From: Apodospora peruviana
Taxonomy: Eukaryota; Ascomycota; Sordariomycetes; Sordariales; Lasiosphaeriaceae
DNA: 64,000 nucleotides
Direction: 5' to 3'
Assembly (NCBI GenBank): GCA_033439685.1
Contig: JAUEDM010000006.1
Span: 1,178,001 to 1,242,000, forward strand
In this document: in pieces, positions 11,045 to 22,363 of the stretch
How the letters are laid out: every line of letters begins with the position of its first letter
Position numbering within the stretch: position 1 is the stretch's first letter
Notes under the pieces: model-generated
Seen by the model: the letters and a program-made list of their open reading frames with translations, nothing else
Database searches by the model: none
What the model was told of the DNA's origin: nothing
Made by a program: the position numbers and the translations under genes

Positions 11045-12070
11045 TCAGTTGTCTCTTTCCTCTATTTGAGGTCCAGAATGACACGACTTGCCTCCTCCCA
11101 TCACTGCACCCTTGGGGAAACACCGCCTCGGCTCGCTCTTGTCGACTACACACGAATCGGTCCCGGCATCCCACACATGCACCTCACCCGTCGGAGCCAG
11201 GTGGATTATCCTCGCCCGCTTGGGCTGCGGCATCCTCTTGAGCAACCCTTTCATAGCCGTACGCAGCTCCTCGGCTGCCTCGCTGTTCCAGTCCCAGAGG
11301 CCCGGGTGGGTGGATCTGCACGACGTGGCCGTGTTGAGCTTCGTATTGTGGTCCGACACGCACCCGAGATAGAGGTTGAGCGTGAAGTCTCCGACGGTAA
11401 TGGGTATGTCGTCTCCGAACCCATACCTGTCTCTGGGCACTATATCGCTGCAGACATGCCTCAGTCTGACCTTGAGAGTTTTGAGCCTCTCGAGCAGGAT
11501 GCCAAAGTACGTGCAGATGTGTACATAGCCCTTCACCCCCGTCCCGCAAAGGTCAATATCCAGACTTGTCAGGCTCGGCTGGAGCATGAGCAGGCAATAA
11601 TCCTCGATTGGGCCGATGTACGGCTCTATGCTGCGCAAAGGCAAGTAGTGGGTCTGCAGAGGATCGGCCCTCCAGGTCCTGTTGGGCCACTTTGCGACAA
11701 AGGTCAGGTGCCTGAGCTCCTTGAAGTTCATAAGTTCATAGGCGAGCTCACGGACGTTGGTGGCCGTGTCGAAGCAGGCGTTCTCATGGTCGCCGAGCGG
11801 TGCGATCCCCTCCAAGACGATCCTGACGCTCCGCAGGTTCTCGCGGAGCATGGCACGGGTCTTGTCCATCGCCTTGGACTTGCGGTGCATTATGCGGCTG
11901 ATGACTGGCGGAGTGAACTCGAGCTGCCGGATGAACTGTTTATATGCGAGGGCGTACCAGACTCTGGAGACCGTGAGACGGCGGATGTCTTGCTGGAAGA
12001 AGGAGGCGGGAAGATATTCAAGGATGAGAAGCCAGATCTCGGCGGGGAGTTGGGGCGTCCGGGGGCCCAT
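11045..12070 (-). CDS. F-box domain protein
   Basis: A single-exon 341-residue protein. Its N-terminus PQLPAEIWLLILEYLPASFF is a typical fungal F-box core (LPxEIWxxIxxYL), followed by a hydrophobic helix with YALAYKQF. F-box proteins bridge Skp1-Cullin1 ubiquitin ligases to substrates through the rest of the protein. Here the C-terminal part has leucine-rich, loosely periodic segments (ELRHLTFVAKWPNRTW, LTSLDIDLCGTG, RLKTLKVRLRHVCSD), compatible with degenerate LRRs as in many Sordariomycete F-box proteins. The target cannot be inferred. A + strand frame of 395 codons at 10970-12157 is its antisense shadow. It lies head-to-tail with the hypothetical gene at 9331. Confidence 0.85.
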   Translation of the reverse strand: MGPRTPQLPAEIWLLILEYLPASFFQQDIRRLTVSRVWYALAYKQFIRQLEFTPPVISRIMHRKSKAMDKTRAMLRENLRSVRIVLEGIAPLGDHENACFDTATNVRELAYELMNFKELRHLTFVAKWPNRTWRADPLQTHYLPLRSIEPYIGPIEDYCLLMLQPSLTSLDIDLCGTGVKGYVHICTYFGILLERLKTLKVRLRHVCSDIVPRDRYGFGDDIPITVGDFTLNLYLGCVSDHNTKLNTATSCRSTHPGLWDWNSEAAEELRTAMKGLLKRMPQPKRARIIHLAPTGEVHVWDAGTDSCVVDKSEPRRCFPKGAVMGGGKSCHSGPQIEERDN

Positions 12071-12921
12071 GATGAGCGAGCGCAGTTATCTGTAGACGCG
12101 AGAAAGTCGGTGTGGTGTGGCACGAGTAACATTCACAACGAACAAATCTCAAGTTAAGAAGTAAAAGTCAAAAAGTTCTCAGGATGAAGTTTCGGTGGGT
12201 GACTGGCAGGAAGGGGTTGGAGGATGAATTTATGAGAGCCTCGTCATGCTCCTCCCGTCCCAGGTAACCGCCAGTCGTCTGCCTGCACTGCCTCCAGGTA
12301 CCTACCTTACCTGCCTGGCTATCCAAGTTGGCCTTCTAGGTTCCTCTGGAAGGATGCATTCCATTGGACCCAATGATTCGGGGTGCAGGAGCCAGGAACT
12401 CTTCGTCAATCCTGATGGCTTTCGTCCAAGGCTGTCGAAAGCTGTCGTCTCTTTCAACTGGGCGTGTCATCCAAAGTTTGGGTCAACGCCAAGACTAGGT
12501 AATGGACCTGCATGGACAAGTATACCCAAATACTTTTTGGTGATGCGGGCTTCCGAGTGTTTTTGCTTGGATTATCAAGCCCAACGGATGACCCGTTCGG
12601 TTTGGGGCCCCCTCCGGAGTCCCGATTCCTTAGGGTCGGGGAGCTCACCAGATCCTGGCTGGGCTTTTAGCGGGGTGCGTGACTGCTGTTATGACGCCAG
12701 CCGCTCGGCTAGCGGCATAAACCCCAATGGCAGTGGAGCACAGTCAATAAACCCCAATGGCAGTGGAGCACAGTCACTGGTAAAAGATCAAACTTAAACC
12801 GATCAAGAGCCCATTCCGTCCGGCAACCAATCTAGACTGTGAAACAGACATACTGCTTTAAGCAATCTTTTTGATGTGTGCACATTTACATAAGATTCAA
12901 GTGTAACCATATACTCAAACG
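12071..12921. other. Intergenic region with a short direct repeat
   Basis: 850 bases, divergent between the F-box gene and the PLP protein gene. The only structure noted is a perfect two-copy repeat of a 30-bp unit (ATAAACCCCAATGGCAGTGG...) spanning about 12717-12776. Confidence 0.6.
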
Positions 12922-13851
12922 ATGAGCGGAGCAGCAGAGATGAAGGTGGAACCGGCACGAGCAAGTGCTCTCATCTCACAACTACAGACCGTCAATGAGA
13001 GGATCGCCGCCGTGGCCAAAGGTCGGGCTGTAAGTCATATCGGTTTAAAAATGATGAGATGGGATAATAGCTGATAATGAATCTCAAAAAAGGTCCGACT
13101 TGTAGCAGTCTCCAAGCTGAAGCCAGTCAACGATATCCTCGCCCTGCATCAGGCTCCGGCACACCAGCTGCATTTCGGCGAGAATTACTCACAGGAGCTG
13201 ACGCAAAAGGCGGAATTGCTGCCGAAAACTATCCAGTGGCATTTCATAGGAGGACTGCAATCCAGTATGGTTTCACACACACACAAATCTTTGTTTCCCC
13301 GTCCTCCGAGAGAGAGTGATTGACACGGATTAATAAAAGCGCACTGCAAGAAAATCGCCAAAATCCCCAACCTCTGGTGCGTTTCTAGTATCGACTCGCT
13401 GAAAAAGGCGGAACTACTGGACAAGTACCGCGGTGATCTGATCAAGTCGGAGCCGTCGACGTCTAAAATCAATGTACATGTGCAGGTGAATACCTCGGGC
13501 GAGGAGTCCAAGTCGGGATGTGCCCCCGGAGAGGAGGTTGTCAAGCTCTGCCGGTCCATCGTGGACGACTGCCCGCACCTTAATCTGCTGGGACTGATGA
13601 CCATTGGTGCTATTGCGCGGAGTGCGGCCACCACACCGGAGAACGAGAACGAAGATTTTGTGCTGCTCAAGGAGCAGAGAGATCTGGTGGCGAAGGAGCT
13701 GGGGATTCAGGATAGGGAGCTAGAGCTGAGTATGGGCATGAGCGAGGACTTTGAGGGCGCCATTGTGATGGGTAGTCATGAGGTCCGCATAGGGAGTACC
13801 ATCTTTGGGCAGCGGCTGGCGAAGGCGGATGCGCAGATTGTGGCTTCATAA
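12922..13851 (+). CDS. YggS/PLPBP-family pyridoxal phosphate homeostasis protein
   Basis: Three exons, 12922-13029, 13093-13264 and 13340-13851, give 263 residues, the normal size for this single-domain family (E. coli YggS, yeast YBL036C, human PLPBP). The fold is the alanine-racemase N-terminal TIM barrel. It binds PLP through the lysine in VRLVAVSKLKP without being a racemase and buffers free PLP in the cell. Other signatures are HFGENYSQEL, WHFIGGLQ, VHVQVNTSGEESKSG, GLMTIGAI and the terminal LSMGMSEDFEGAI, then GSHEVRIGSTIFG, which forms the phosphate-binding loop. Exon 3 must begin with CG after AAAAG at 13339 to restore the frame. An in-frame second Met at residue 7 is an alternative start. 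Confidence 0.93.
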
Positions 13852-14572
13852 ACCGGGAGTCTTCAACTTTCTGTCTGTCAAGTATTTTTGCACTAAAATA
13901 AGTAACACAGACTGATCGCGTCGTGTCAACATTCTTCTGTTCATCTGACTTGTTGGAGTTTACTCGGATCAAGAGGTCGAAGGCCAAAGATCGGATGAGC
14001 GCATAACGTCGGGTTGTGCCCCACATATTGAGCTTTATCGATAAGACAGCGGCACCTGCCGCACCCGCAGCAGCGCTAGCAACCTTGTGACGTTCGGATC
14101 AGTGGGCCAATTGGGAAGGAAACCCTGGTCGCGACGGCGCGTTGCCCGGGGGATAACAAAACATCAACAACCCCCAAAGGCAATTGGACAGGAAGGCGCC
14201 AACGAAGAGAGGCATTTGAAGAGTGGATGCAATTGCACTGTCCTTCAGCGACCCCCTCCTCATAACGCTGCCTGTTATACCCTGCAAAAGGCTTTGACGT
14301 TTTGCTTGGAATACTTTTGAGGCAATTCAACCTTGATTTCGAACTTCTTCGCTTTTTGTCATTTTGCAGTGCCTTTGAGATACCGCGTTGTGTCTCGGCT
14401 GAGACAGCCCAAATTTGGCATCGCATGTTTTGATTCTTTGCAGCCCAGCTCAGCTCAAACGATATCCGCATTCCTGTTTCCTCTTGCTCGAATCATCCCA
14501 GTTTCGCATTCCCTCCAACTCGCGCATTCCAACCGCATCAAGATATCCCACCGCACTGCGCCATACAGCACG
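13852..14572. promoter_or_regulatory. Upstream region and leader of the giant coiled-coil gene
   Basis: 720 bases between same-strand genes. The last ~250 bases are C/T-rich, as in long fungal 5' leaders (for example 14440-14570). No other gene is supported. Confidence 0.45.
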
Positions 14573-17500
14573 ATGGCGCCCATAGAGAGGGATGCCCCTC
14601 GTGACCTCGACCGCGCCTTAAGACATCAACATTCCGCCTCCTCTGACCATAGCCGTGCCTTGGTCCCCATGTATGTCTAGATAGCTTCTGCATCAACCAC
14701 GAGCCCTTCTACACTGCTAGAAATCCGGCAATGGTGGCATGTCAGTTCCTCTGGCGTCCGCTAATCAAGCGCAGGTGGGACAGTTCCGACCCGGAGAGGG
14801 CGCCGCCGCCGCTACCGCTCAACCCACAGTCGCCCGTCGCCGTGTCGAGGGTAGGCACATCGAGTGCGATACAGTCGGCGCATGCTGCCCTAACCGAGAA
14901 GGCGCGCGAGAATGCCCTCGTACCACATATGCCCAAGAGAATGGCCGACGCATCACCCGAGCGTTCGCTGCTACGCGGATCGACACACCGGCGCATGCAA
15001 TCACTCCAGCCTATCTCGGTCAAGGACCATGGCTTGATGATCGAGGGGAGCCGAGAGCCATCTTCACCAACCGCGAGGTCCCCCGAGAAGAACAACAGAC
15101 CGTCGACACCTCCAAGGAGCCGGACCTCCTACTTCGAAACCAAGGAGGAAAAGGATGACAAGGGGCTGACCGCCTCCCCTCAGCCTGGCCCGAGCCTGAC
15201 ACCCATCATCCGCCCCGTGGTGCGAAGACTACATCAACAGAGTATTCTCGGGGAGAATACCCCTCCTCAGTCGGCAACCATGCTTGCCCTTCAGACGATG
15301 AGCACCAATAACTCAAATACAAACACACCAACTCCTAAGGAGCCCGAAGTCCCTCTGGCTAACATCACTAATGGCTCGACGGCCCTGGTCAGAGTGCCCC
15401 AATCGCTGGACGCTTTATCGAATCAGATTCTTACCCTCACCGACATTGCGACAACACTCCAAAAGGAGATGTCGCAGCTCAGTAGACGAAGCCGAGACAA
15501 TGCAACAGACCTGCTCAGCCTAAAAGAAGCGACCAACGCTCGGGACGAAGACATCCGCAAAAGCCTTCGAGAACTGATCACCGATGCCAAGATCAAACCC
15601 ATCACGCGGGATCCGTATGGCGGTCCCCTTCTCCTGGAAGGACGCCACCATCCATCGTCTCCAACAGCGGTGTCCAAGTCGGTTCGACCATTCTCATTAC
15701 CTCGAATACCATCTCCTAACAGCTTCGCGGCTTCTCTTGACCGAGAATCGTTGCTGAGTACGCCATCCCTCGTTGGCGCAGACTCTTCCCCCACTACTGT
15801 TGCCCTGCTTGAGAAAATCCTGCGAGAGATGGGTACGCGAGATGGCCAGGACACAATGCTCGCTCGACTCACCGAGGTTGCCGAGAAACTCTCAGGCATG
15901 GCCGCGGCTGAGAAGGTCGAAGAGCTTATACGTCTGGTCAGATCCAACCAACAGCAAGCTGTTGTTCCTGCCGCTGCAGTAAATGGGGGCGGCGGGATGA
16001 ACGGCGGAGGCGGTGGTGGTGGGCGTACCCGTGGTTGGAGCTTCGAAGAGGATGACGATGGACTTCATCGGAGAGAACTCAATTACAACCAGACTGGCCC
16101 CATGAGCGCTCGAGTTGGGCGCCTTCTTCAGGAGAACGAGCCTTCCAGTTCGACATCGAAGGCTGCTGACATACTCAACGATGACGTGCTGAAAGCCATT
16201 CGGACCGTCAAGGACAGCGTTGCCCAAGGAGGTGGTTTGACTGCCGAAACAAAGGCCCTCGTTCGAGAGCTGCGCGGAGAAGTTTTAGGCATGGGACGGG
16301 AAATTGGCCGCAGGTTAGATGAGGTTGCCGCCAAGGGCAGTGGAAAACCAGATACTGCGAGCAAATCCGATATGACAAAGATCGTGGAGGAGGGTCTTGC
16401 AGAGATGAAGCAGCATATGAACAACCTACTCCGAGAACACCGTCGTCATTCAGCCGCAACTGTCACCTCACGGGAATCTTCGATCGATTACAAGGAGATT
16501 TATAACAGCATGAGAGCGGCTCTCAAGGATTCGCAAGCAAATAAACCTCGAGATCTTCGCCGGGAGGATGTCCTTCAAGCGGTTAAAGACGCTTGGGAGC
16601 GGTACCAACCAGATATCCAAGTCCAGCAGATTGGCCTAGAGCGAGGCGAGGTTCTCGCATGTCTTCAGGAAGGACTCAGGGAATATGCTCCACGGGATGA
16701 TCGCCCTCCCGCTGCCACTAGGGAGGAGGTCTTCAAAGCCGTTGTGGAAGGGTTGAAGCATTTCGTACCTCCACAAGTTGAAACTCCGGCCAGCCTCTCA
16801 CGCGACGAGATCCTCGATGCTGTGCGAGAATGTCTGGAGGAATTCGAGTTTCCGGTAGCCCCTTCTGCTGGCCCAGACATCTCAAAGGATGACATGTTGG
16901 ATGCCGTTAAGGAAGGGCTCCACGCCTTTGAATTCCCTGTTCCTCCGCCTCAACCGTCTTCCGGCTCGGATTTGACTCGGGACGATGTCCTGGATGCGGT
17001 CAATGAGGGACTTCACACCTTTGACTTCACCGCTATCCACTCTTCGGCTCTGGCCCCGCAGTCTTTTTCAAAAGGTGAGGTTTCAGATGCAGTGAAGGAA
17101 GGCCTCCGATTACTGGATCTCTCTACCGATATGCTTGATGCTGTCAGAGAGGGTGTTCACTCGCTAGATCTCCCACGGGACATGGCGGATGCGGTGAAGC
17201 AAGGCCTCGAATCCTTCGACTTTTCAGCCGTGAACTCTTCAGCTCTCGTTGCACGCGCGGACTTGTCCAGGGTTGATATGGTGGATGCTGTCAAGGAAGG
17301 CCTGGAGTCACTTCACCTCTCGGATGATTTGGCATTTACTGTCAAGAAAGAACTACAGTCGTTCGATTTTGACTCTGCTTACGCCTCAGCCATCACAGCT
17401 CCGCGCTCTGAGATCTCGAGAGTCGACGTCGCGGATGCTGTCAAGGACGGGTTTGAGTCCTTGGACCTTTCCTCAGAAGTGGCACGAGCCGTCAAGGAAG

Positions 17501-20500
17501 GGTTCCAATCCATCGACTTGTCTTCTGTACCATCAACAGCGCTCGTTCCTATTACTCCCAGCAGTGACGAGGTTCTTCAACGTCTCCGCGAGATGAAGGA
17601 ATTTCTGCGCGCCGAGTTTGAGGCTGTCTCAGAAGAGGCTAAGCAGAACATCGCAGCCAACGGCCGGGACACAGAACAGGTTCTTGATGCCACCAAAGAC
17701 GGACTCGAGAAACTCCGGCAAGATATTGAGACCTATGTGGATCGCGCAAGGGGTGAGACAGACCAGGAAGAGTTCATGAATCATCTCATCCGTACCCTTG
17801 ATAGCTTCCGCGGCGAAGTCGGAGACCTTGTTGCGAAGTCGTCCGAGAGTTCAAGAGAGGTGCTGAGGGAGGAGATCGAATCGCTGCGGGATACGGTCAA
17901 CTCGTCTTTGGTGCCAGCCTTACCTCAGGCGGGGACTGGAAATAACAAGGACGTTCTTGAGGCTCTGCAGGAGGGCCTCAGCAGTCTTAGAACGGAAATC
18001 AGCACCCGACCGATTGCGGGACTCACAGAGATCCTCGATGCTCTGCAAGAGGGACTGGGAGACATTCGCAGTAGCATTGACAAGCTTCACAACAAACCGA
18101 CCGACTTGACCGCTAATGATGAGATCTTGGACGCGTTGAAGAGTGGCCTTGACAGTGTTCGGTCCGAGATTGATGAGCTCCGCGAAGAGAGCAAGAATGA
18201 CCGGGCGCTGGCGCCTATAGGTGACAGTGCTAGCAGCAATCTGAATGCTATAGTTTCCACCGAGCAGATCGCCAAACAAGACGACATCAAGAATCTCGAG
18301 GTCCTCATCACTCAGCTTGGAATCAAGGTGGAGGCGATGGAGTCGACGCCCCCCCCAGTTGTTGAGTCTCTGTCCAAGGAAGACTTAGCCAACATGGAGT
18401 CGATGCTTCATGATGTGGCGGAGACCGTCGCAAGCATGCCTAGTCGGCAACCCCTGGAGTCGCTGGAGGACATGTTACGGAAGGTCCAGGATTCCGTCGA
18501 CGAGATGGCTTTACGGGAGCAGTCTTCTCGGGAACCCTCCAATGCAGACGCAGCCACCAAAGAAGACGTTGAAGCCATTGAGAATATCCTTCGGAACACA
18601 AAGGCTCGCTTGGATGACCTCATTGACGGCGACCAGGCTGTTCGCAAGGATCACATCGACACTCTAGAGACACTGATCTTGGACACCCGCGAGACCTTAG
18701 GCGGCGTGTTCTCGCACCTGGAAAATGTGTCGAGCAAAGAGGATGTTGCAATGGTCGAGTCTCTGGTGACACAGATCATTTCTTCGTTTGACGAGATGAA
18801 GGAGCGTCATGAGAAAGCTTTGGAGGACCCCGAGAAAGTCACCAAGACTGATATTGATGCCATTGAGGCTGTGTGTCTCGATATGAAGCAAGATCTCGCC
18901 CAGATGGTCAAGGCTGACATAGACTCACACTCTTCAAAAGAGGATATCCGTGGACTCGAAGCTCTCCTTAAAGAATTCAGGGACCGTATTGAGTCGATCG
19001 CTGAAGCAAACGCCAAACAGTTCGAGGAACGTCAGGCCGAGACTGTTGGCGTAGGCGAGCGCGTAACGGAGGTCAAGACCTTCCTCACAGAGTTCCAGGA
19101 TATTGTCAAAGGAAAGTTGGAGGATGGAGCAAAGGGCATTGACGCTATGAACGGCGTGCTCGACAGCATGGGTGACACAATCCGCAAGAACGCCAATGTT
19201 AGCGACGACCTCAAAGAGATGTTTGAGACCATCAAAGTTGAATTTGAGGAATCCAGAGCCGGGGTTGTCGGTGCTAAACTCGAGACTGACGAGAGGTTCC
19301 AAGTTACGACCGATATCCTGACCGCCAGATTTGACGAGCGTATTGCTGAGCTTATGGTCAAATACGATGAGTTTCAGCTTGTGCAGGAAGACCGGGCTAT
19401 CAAGGGCGAGGCTAGGGATGTGGAGATGGAAGCCGCTTTTGTAAGCACCAAAGCTGTTGCCGAAGAACTCAAGTCTCTTGTTGACACGCTCGGGGCTGCT
19501 GTAACGGACTCCTTGGAGAAAATGGAGGAGGCTTCCAAGACTGTCTTTGATCGGGTCGAGGAGCTGGTTAACAAGTCTGAGGAAAATCGTATCGACGGCA
19601 AAACCGAACATCAGCTCACCCGGGATCACCTCCAGGAGGCAATTGGTAAAGTCGACGGCCATGTTGCCGAGTACCAGCCGAAGATCTTTGAGGCTATTCA
19701 AGATGTTCTGTCCATAGTGGGGCAACATTATGAACATTCAAGGATGTCGACAGAGAAAATACAGGAGAAGATCGAAGACTCGAAGCCACCCGAGCAGCCG
19801 CTGTTGCCACCACCCGAGAAGTACGACGACAGCGCCGTTCTTGAGAAGCTCGACAAGCTTGTCGATCACACCCAAGTCGCAGATAAGGCATTCGCGCAAT
19901 TCGACACCCTGGATAAAGTCCACGCACAAGTCAAACAGACTGCGGCAGAACTTGCTGTTTTCATTGCTGCTCAAACTCAACGAATCGCAGACGAGCATGA
20001 AGACAGAGAGAAGACTCTTCAGGATACGATCGTCAACCTGGAGCGTAAGTTGACAGAGAGGGATCAGGTCGAAGCCAACGTCGCCATCCTCAGGGAAGAG
20101 GAGTCTCGCCTCAGGGAGACTATCAACGTGAATCTGCGGGAGGAACAAGAGAAGATCAAGGAGCAGTTCCTCTTCACCCTACAAGAAGAGGAGTTGAGAC
20201 TCAGGGACGCGACTGGCAGTCTCCGAGAGGAGCAGGACCGTCTCAAGGATATCTTTGTTGCTAACCTCAAAGATGAGCAATCACGTCTTATGGAAACGAA
20301 TATCGCTCTCAAGGAGGAACAGGGGTTCTTGAAGGAAACTTTCCTGAACAATCTTAGGGATGAAGAGGCGAGGCTGAAGGAGATGAACGATGCTCTGAGA
20401 GAAGAACAGCAATTGCTCAAGGACACATTCCTCAGCAATCTCAGAGAGGAAGAATCCCTCCTCAAGGATGTGAATGCCAATCTTCGAGCCGAGCAGCAGG

Positions 20501-21852
20501 TTCTCCGGGAGAGCTTCCTGGCTACTTTCAAGGAGGAAGAATCGCGACTCAGGGAAGCCAACACCGCTCTTAGGGAGGAACAGGAGCAGCTCAAGGCTAC
20601 CTTCAAGCAGGAACAAGAGCGTCTTCGACTCGACCTTCTCTCCAATCTTCTGGAAGAAGAGGCACGCCTGAAGGAAGCCAATGCTTCACTGCGGGAAGAG
20701 CAGAGGGTGATGAAGGAAGACTTCCTGGCTGGCCTCAAGGAAGAGGAAGCACGGATGAAGGACAGCCTCCGGGAGATGCGAGCCGAGCAAGAAAATCTTG
20801 GTTGCCAAAAGACTCGCCTAGCAGCAGACCTCTCCTCCCTCGATACCGCCCTTCGTCTCCGTCGGGAAGAACTCCATGATATGGAAGCCCGTGCGGAAGG
20901 TCTCGAGCGCCGTATCCTGGAAGGCGTCATGGATCACTCGCGGGTGCTGCTGATGGCCAAGACCAAGCGCGCCGGTGGGCGGGACTCGATGAGCCGGAAG
21001 CGGGTGTCGTCTCATTCCCAAAGGACATCTGATGCCACTACGCCTACCAACATGATTGCGACCGAAAATACCAAGCCCCGCAACGCGTTCAATATGGCCT
21101 TGGCCGCCAAGAGCAAGGCTCTGACTCCGAACCAGGGCAGCGGCGCGGCTCGCCGGATTTTATCGCTCAGCCAGATCACCAACAACACGCCGACGGGCGG
21201 CATGAAGCGTAGCCAAAGCGTTAGAACCGCTGGGGTTGGCGGTGGCCGTCTGCGGAAGGCGAGTTGGGCTCCGGGTGGTAAAGGGTACGGCGATCTCGGC
21301 AAGGATATGGACAAGGACAAAGAGAACCTCGAGCTGAAGGAGAGTGACGAGGAGAAGGATGAGAATGTGTTTAACGATGCGTTTGAGAGCCAGGCAGCGC
21401 CTCCACCGGTTGACATTGTTGTTTCTGCACCTAGCTTGGTCGCTGATTCGGGAATAGGGGTTGATGAGGAGGAGCAACAGAATGATTACGAGATGGTTCT
21501 CGGTGACGAGAAGCCAGATCCTCGAGAGGAGGTTGTTGAGGTTGATGGTGAAGATGATGGGGAGAAGGGTAGTGATACTGAGACGCAGACGCTAAGGAGG
21601 TCGAGCAGGGGCACTACGGTGATTACGAGCACGGAGAGCTATACTGGCTCCGAGGACTACTCGGACGATCAGTACTATGATGATGATGATGATGACGCCA
21701 GGAGTGATTGGACTGAGAGCGTGGCCGGGACGGAAAGTCGACTTGGTCATCATGATGAGGAGGAGGGCAGTGAAGTTTCTACGGAGACTGGTGAGGAGTA
21801 TGGTGACGAACATGATAACCAGCAGCAGCTTGTGTTGGCTGGCGGACGGTAA
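14573..21852 (+). CDS. Giant coiled-coil repeat protein (~2391 residues)
   Basis: Preferred model: exon 1 14573-14670, intron 14671-14774 (donor GTATGT, acceptor GCAG), exon 2 14775-21852, so residue 33 (Met, followed by WDSSDPERAPPP) spans the junction. An alternative acceptor at 14722-14725 also stays in frame and adds about 16 residues. I recognise no named family. The layout is: residues 1-340 disordered and Pro/Ser-rich; ~360-600 mixed helical with a poly-Gly run; ~625-1175 about fourteen degenerate copies of a helix motif such as ILDAVKEGL; ~1175-1800 long predicted coiled coil; ~1805-2045 a regular 29-residue repeat (LREEESRLREAN + LREEQERLKETFL); ~2060-2240 a basic Ser-rich tail; and an acidic C-terminus with a poly-Asp run. 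There is no motor or ATPase motif, so a 'chromosome segregation ATPase' label would be misleading. A structural or tethering role is an inference. Confidence 0.85.
16561..18190 (+). repeat. Array of degenerate ILDAVKEGL helix repeats in the giant protein
   Basis: About fourteen units share the pattern (S/T)(R/K)(D/E)-[DE]-[VIM]-L-D-A-V-K-E-G-L-x-x-[FL]. Examples are REEVFKAVVEGLKHF, RDEILDAVRECLEEF, KDDMLDAVKEGLHAFEF, RDDVLDAVNEGLHTFDF, KDVLEALQEGLSSL and NDEILDALKSGLDSV. Spacing varies (about 20-55 residues), so this is a motif array rather than a strict tandem repeat. Confidence 0.8.
20089..20805 (+). repeat. 29-residue (87-nt) coiled-coil repeats in the giant protein
   Basis: Roughly eight units alternate a 14-residue half (LREEESRLREANTA type) and a 15-residue half (LREEQQLLKDTFLSN type), making 29-residue units. 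One unit around 20600-20650 is irregular. The heptad pattern plus one extra residue recalls skip residues in long coiled coils. Confidence 0.82.
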
Positions 21853-22363
21853 ATGTGATGGATCGCAAGGAAAGAAGGAAGAATATGGGCAGATTGCACA
21901 CACAATTCCTGTCTCTTGCCTCTTACTCTCTTACGAATAGCACCATGATTTCTGTTTAGCACTTTATCCTTGGTGGTTGTTGTCAGTTTGCTTATATTTG
22001 TTTAAGAGAGGCTTTAGGTTTTGTTTGTACTGCGACGGAGCGAATGAATTATCAGCTAGCAAGTTTGTAAGAGACATGGTTGTTGGAATAAATATAATAA
22101 GATAGGATAGGGCGTGAATGAGGTATTGTTCTATAAATATTCCAAGAGCCATTGTAAAGTCCCACAGGATTTCAACAAGTACGGTGTTTACACTATTTAC
22201 CTCATCACATGAATCGAGTTGATACAGGCTTGGTTTCATTTGTTTTCTGCTCAGTTTCCACCATTATATCTTAGATACGGCACGCCATAATATTATCATA
22301 CACCATCCTATATGCATCACTTCAACCATCCTTACTCATAAACGCACTTACTATCACAATTAA
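21853..22363. other. Convergent intergenic region
   Basis: About 510 bases of AT-rich sequence between the convergent giant coiled-coil gene and the seryl-tRNA synthetase gene. It presumably contains both 3' UTRs. No gene is seen. Confidence 0.5.

Noticed and set aside
10970..12157. 395-codon forward ORF
   Set aside because: It is antisense to the F-box gene, which has a clear F-box N-terminus; the forward frame shows no domain.
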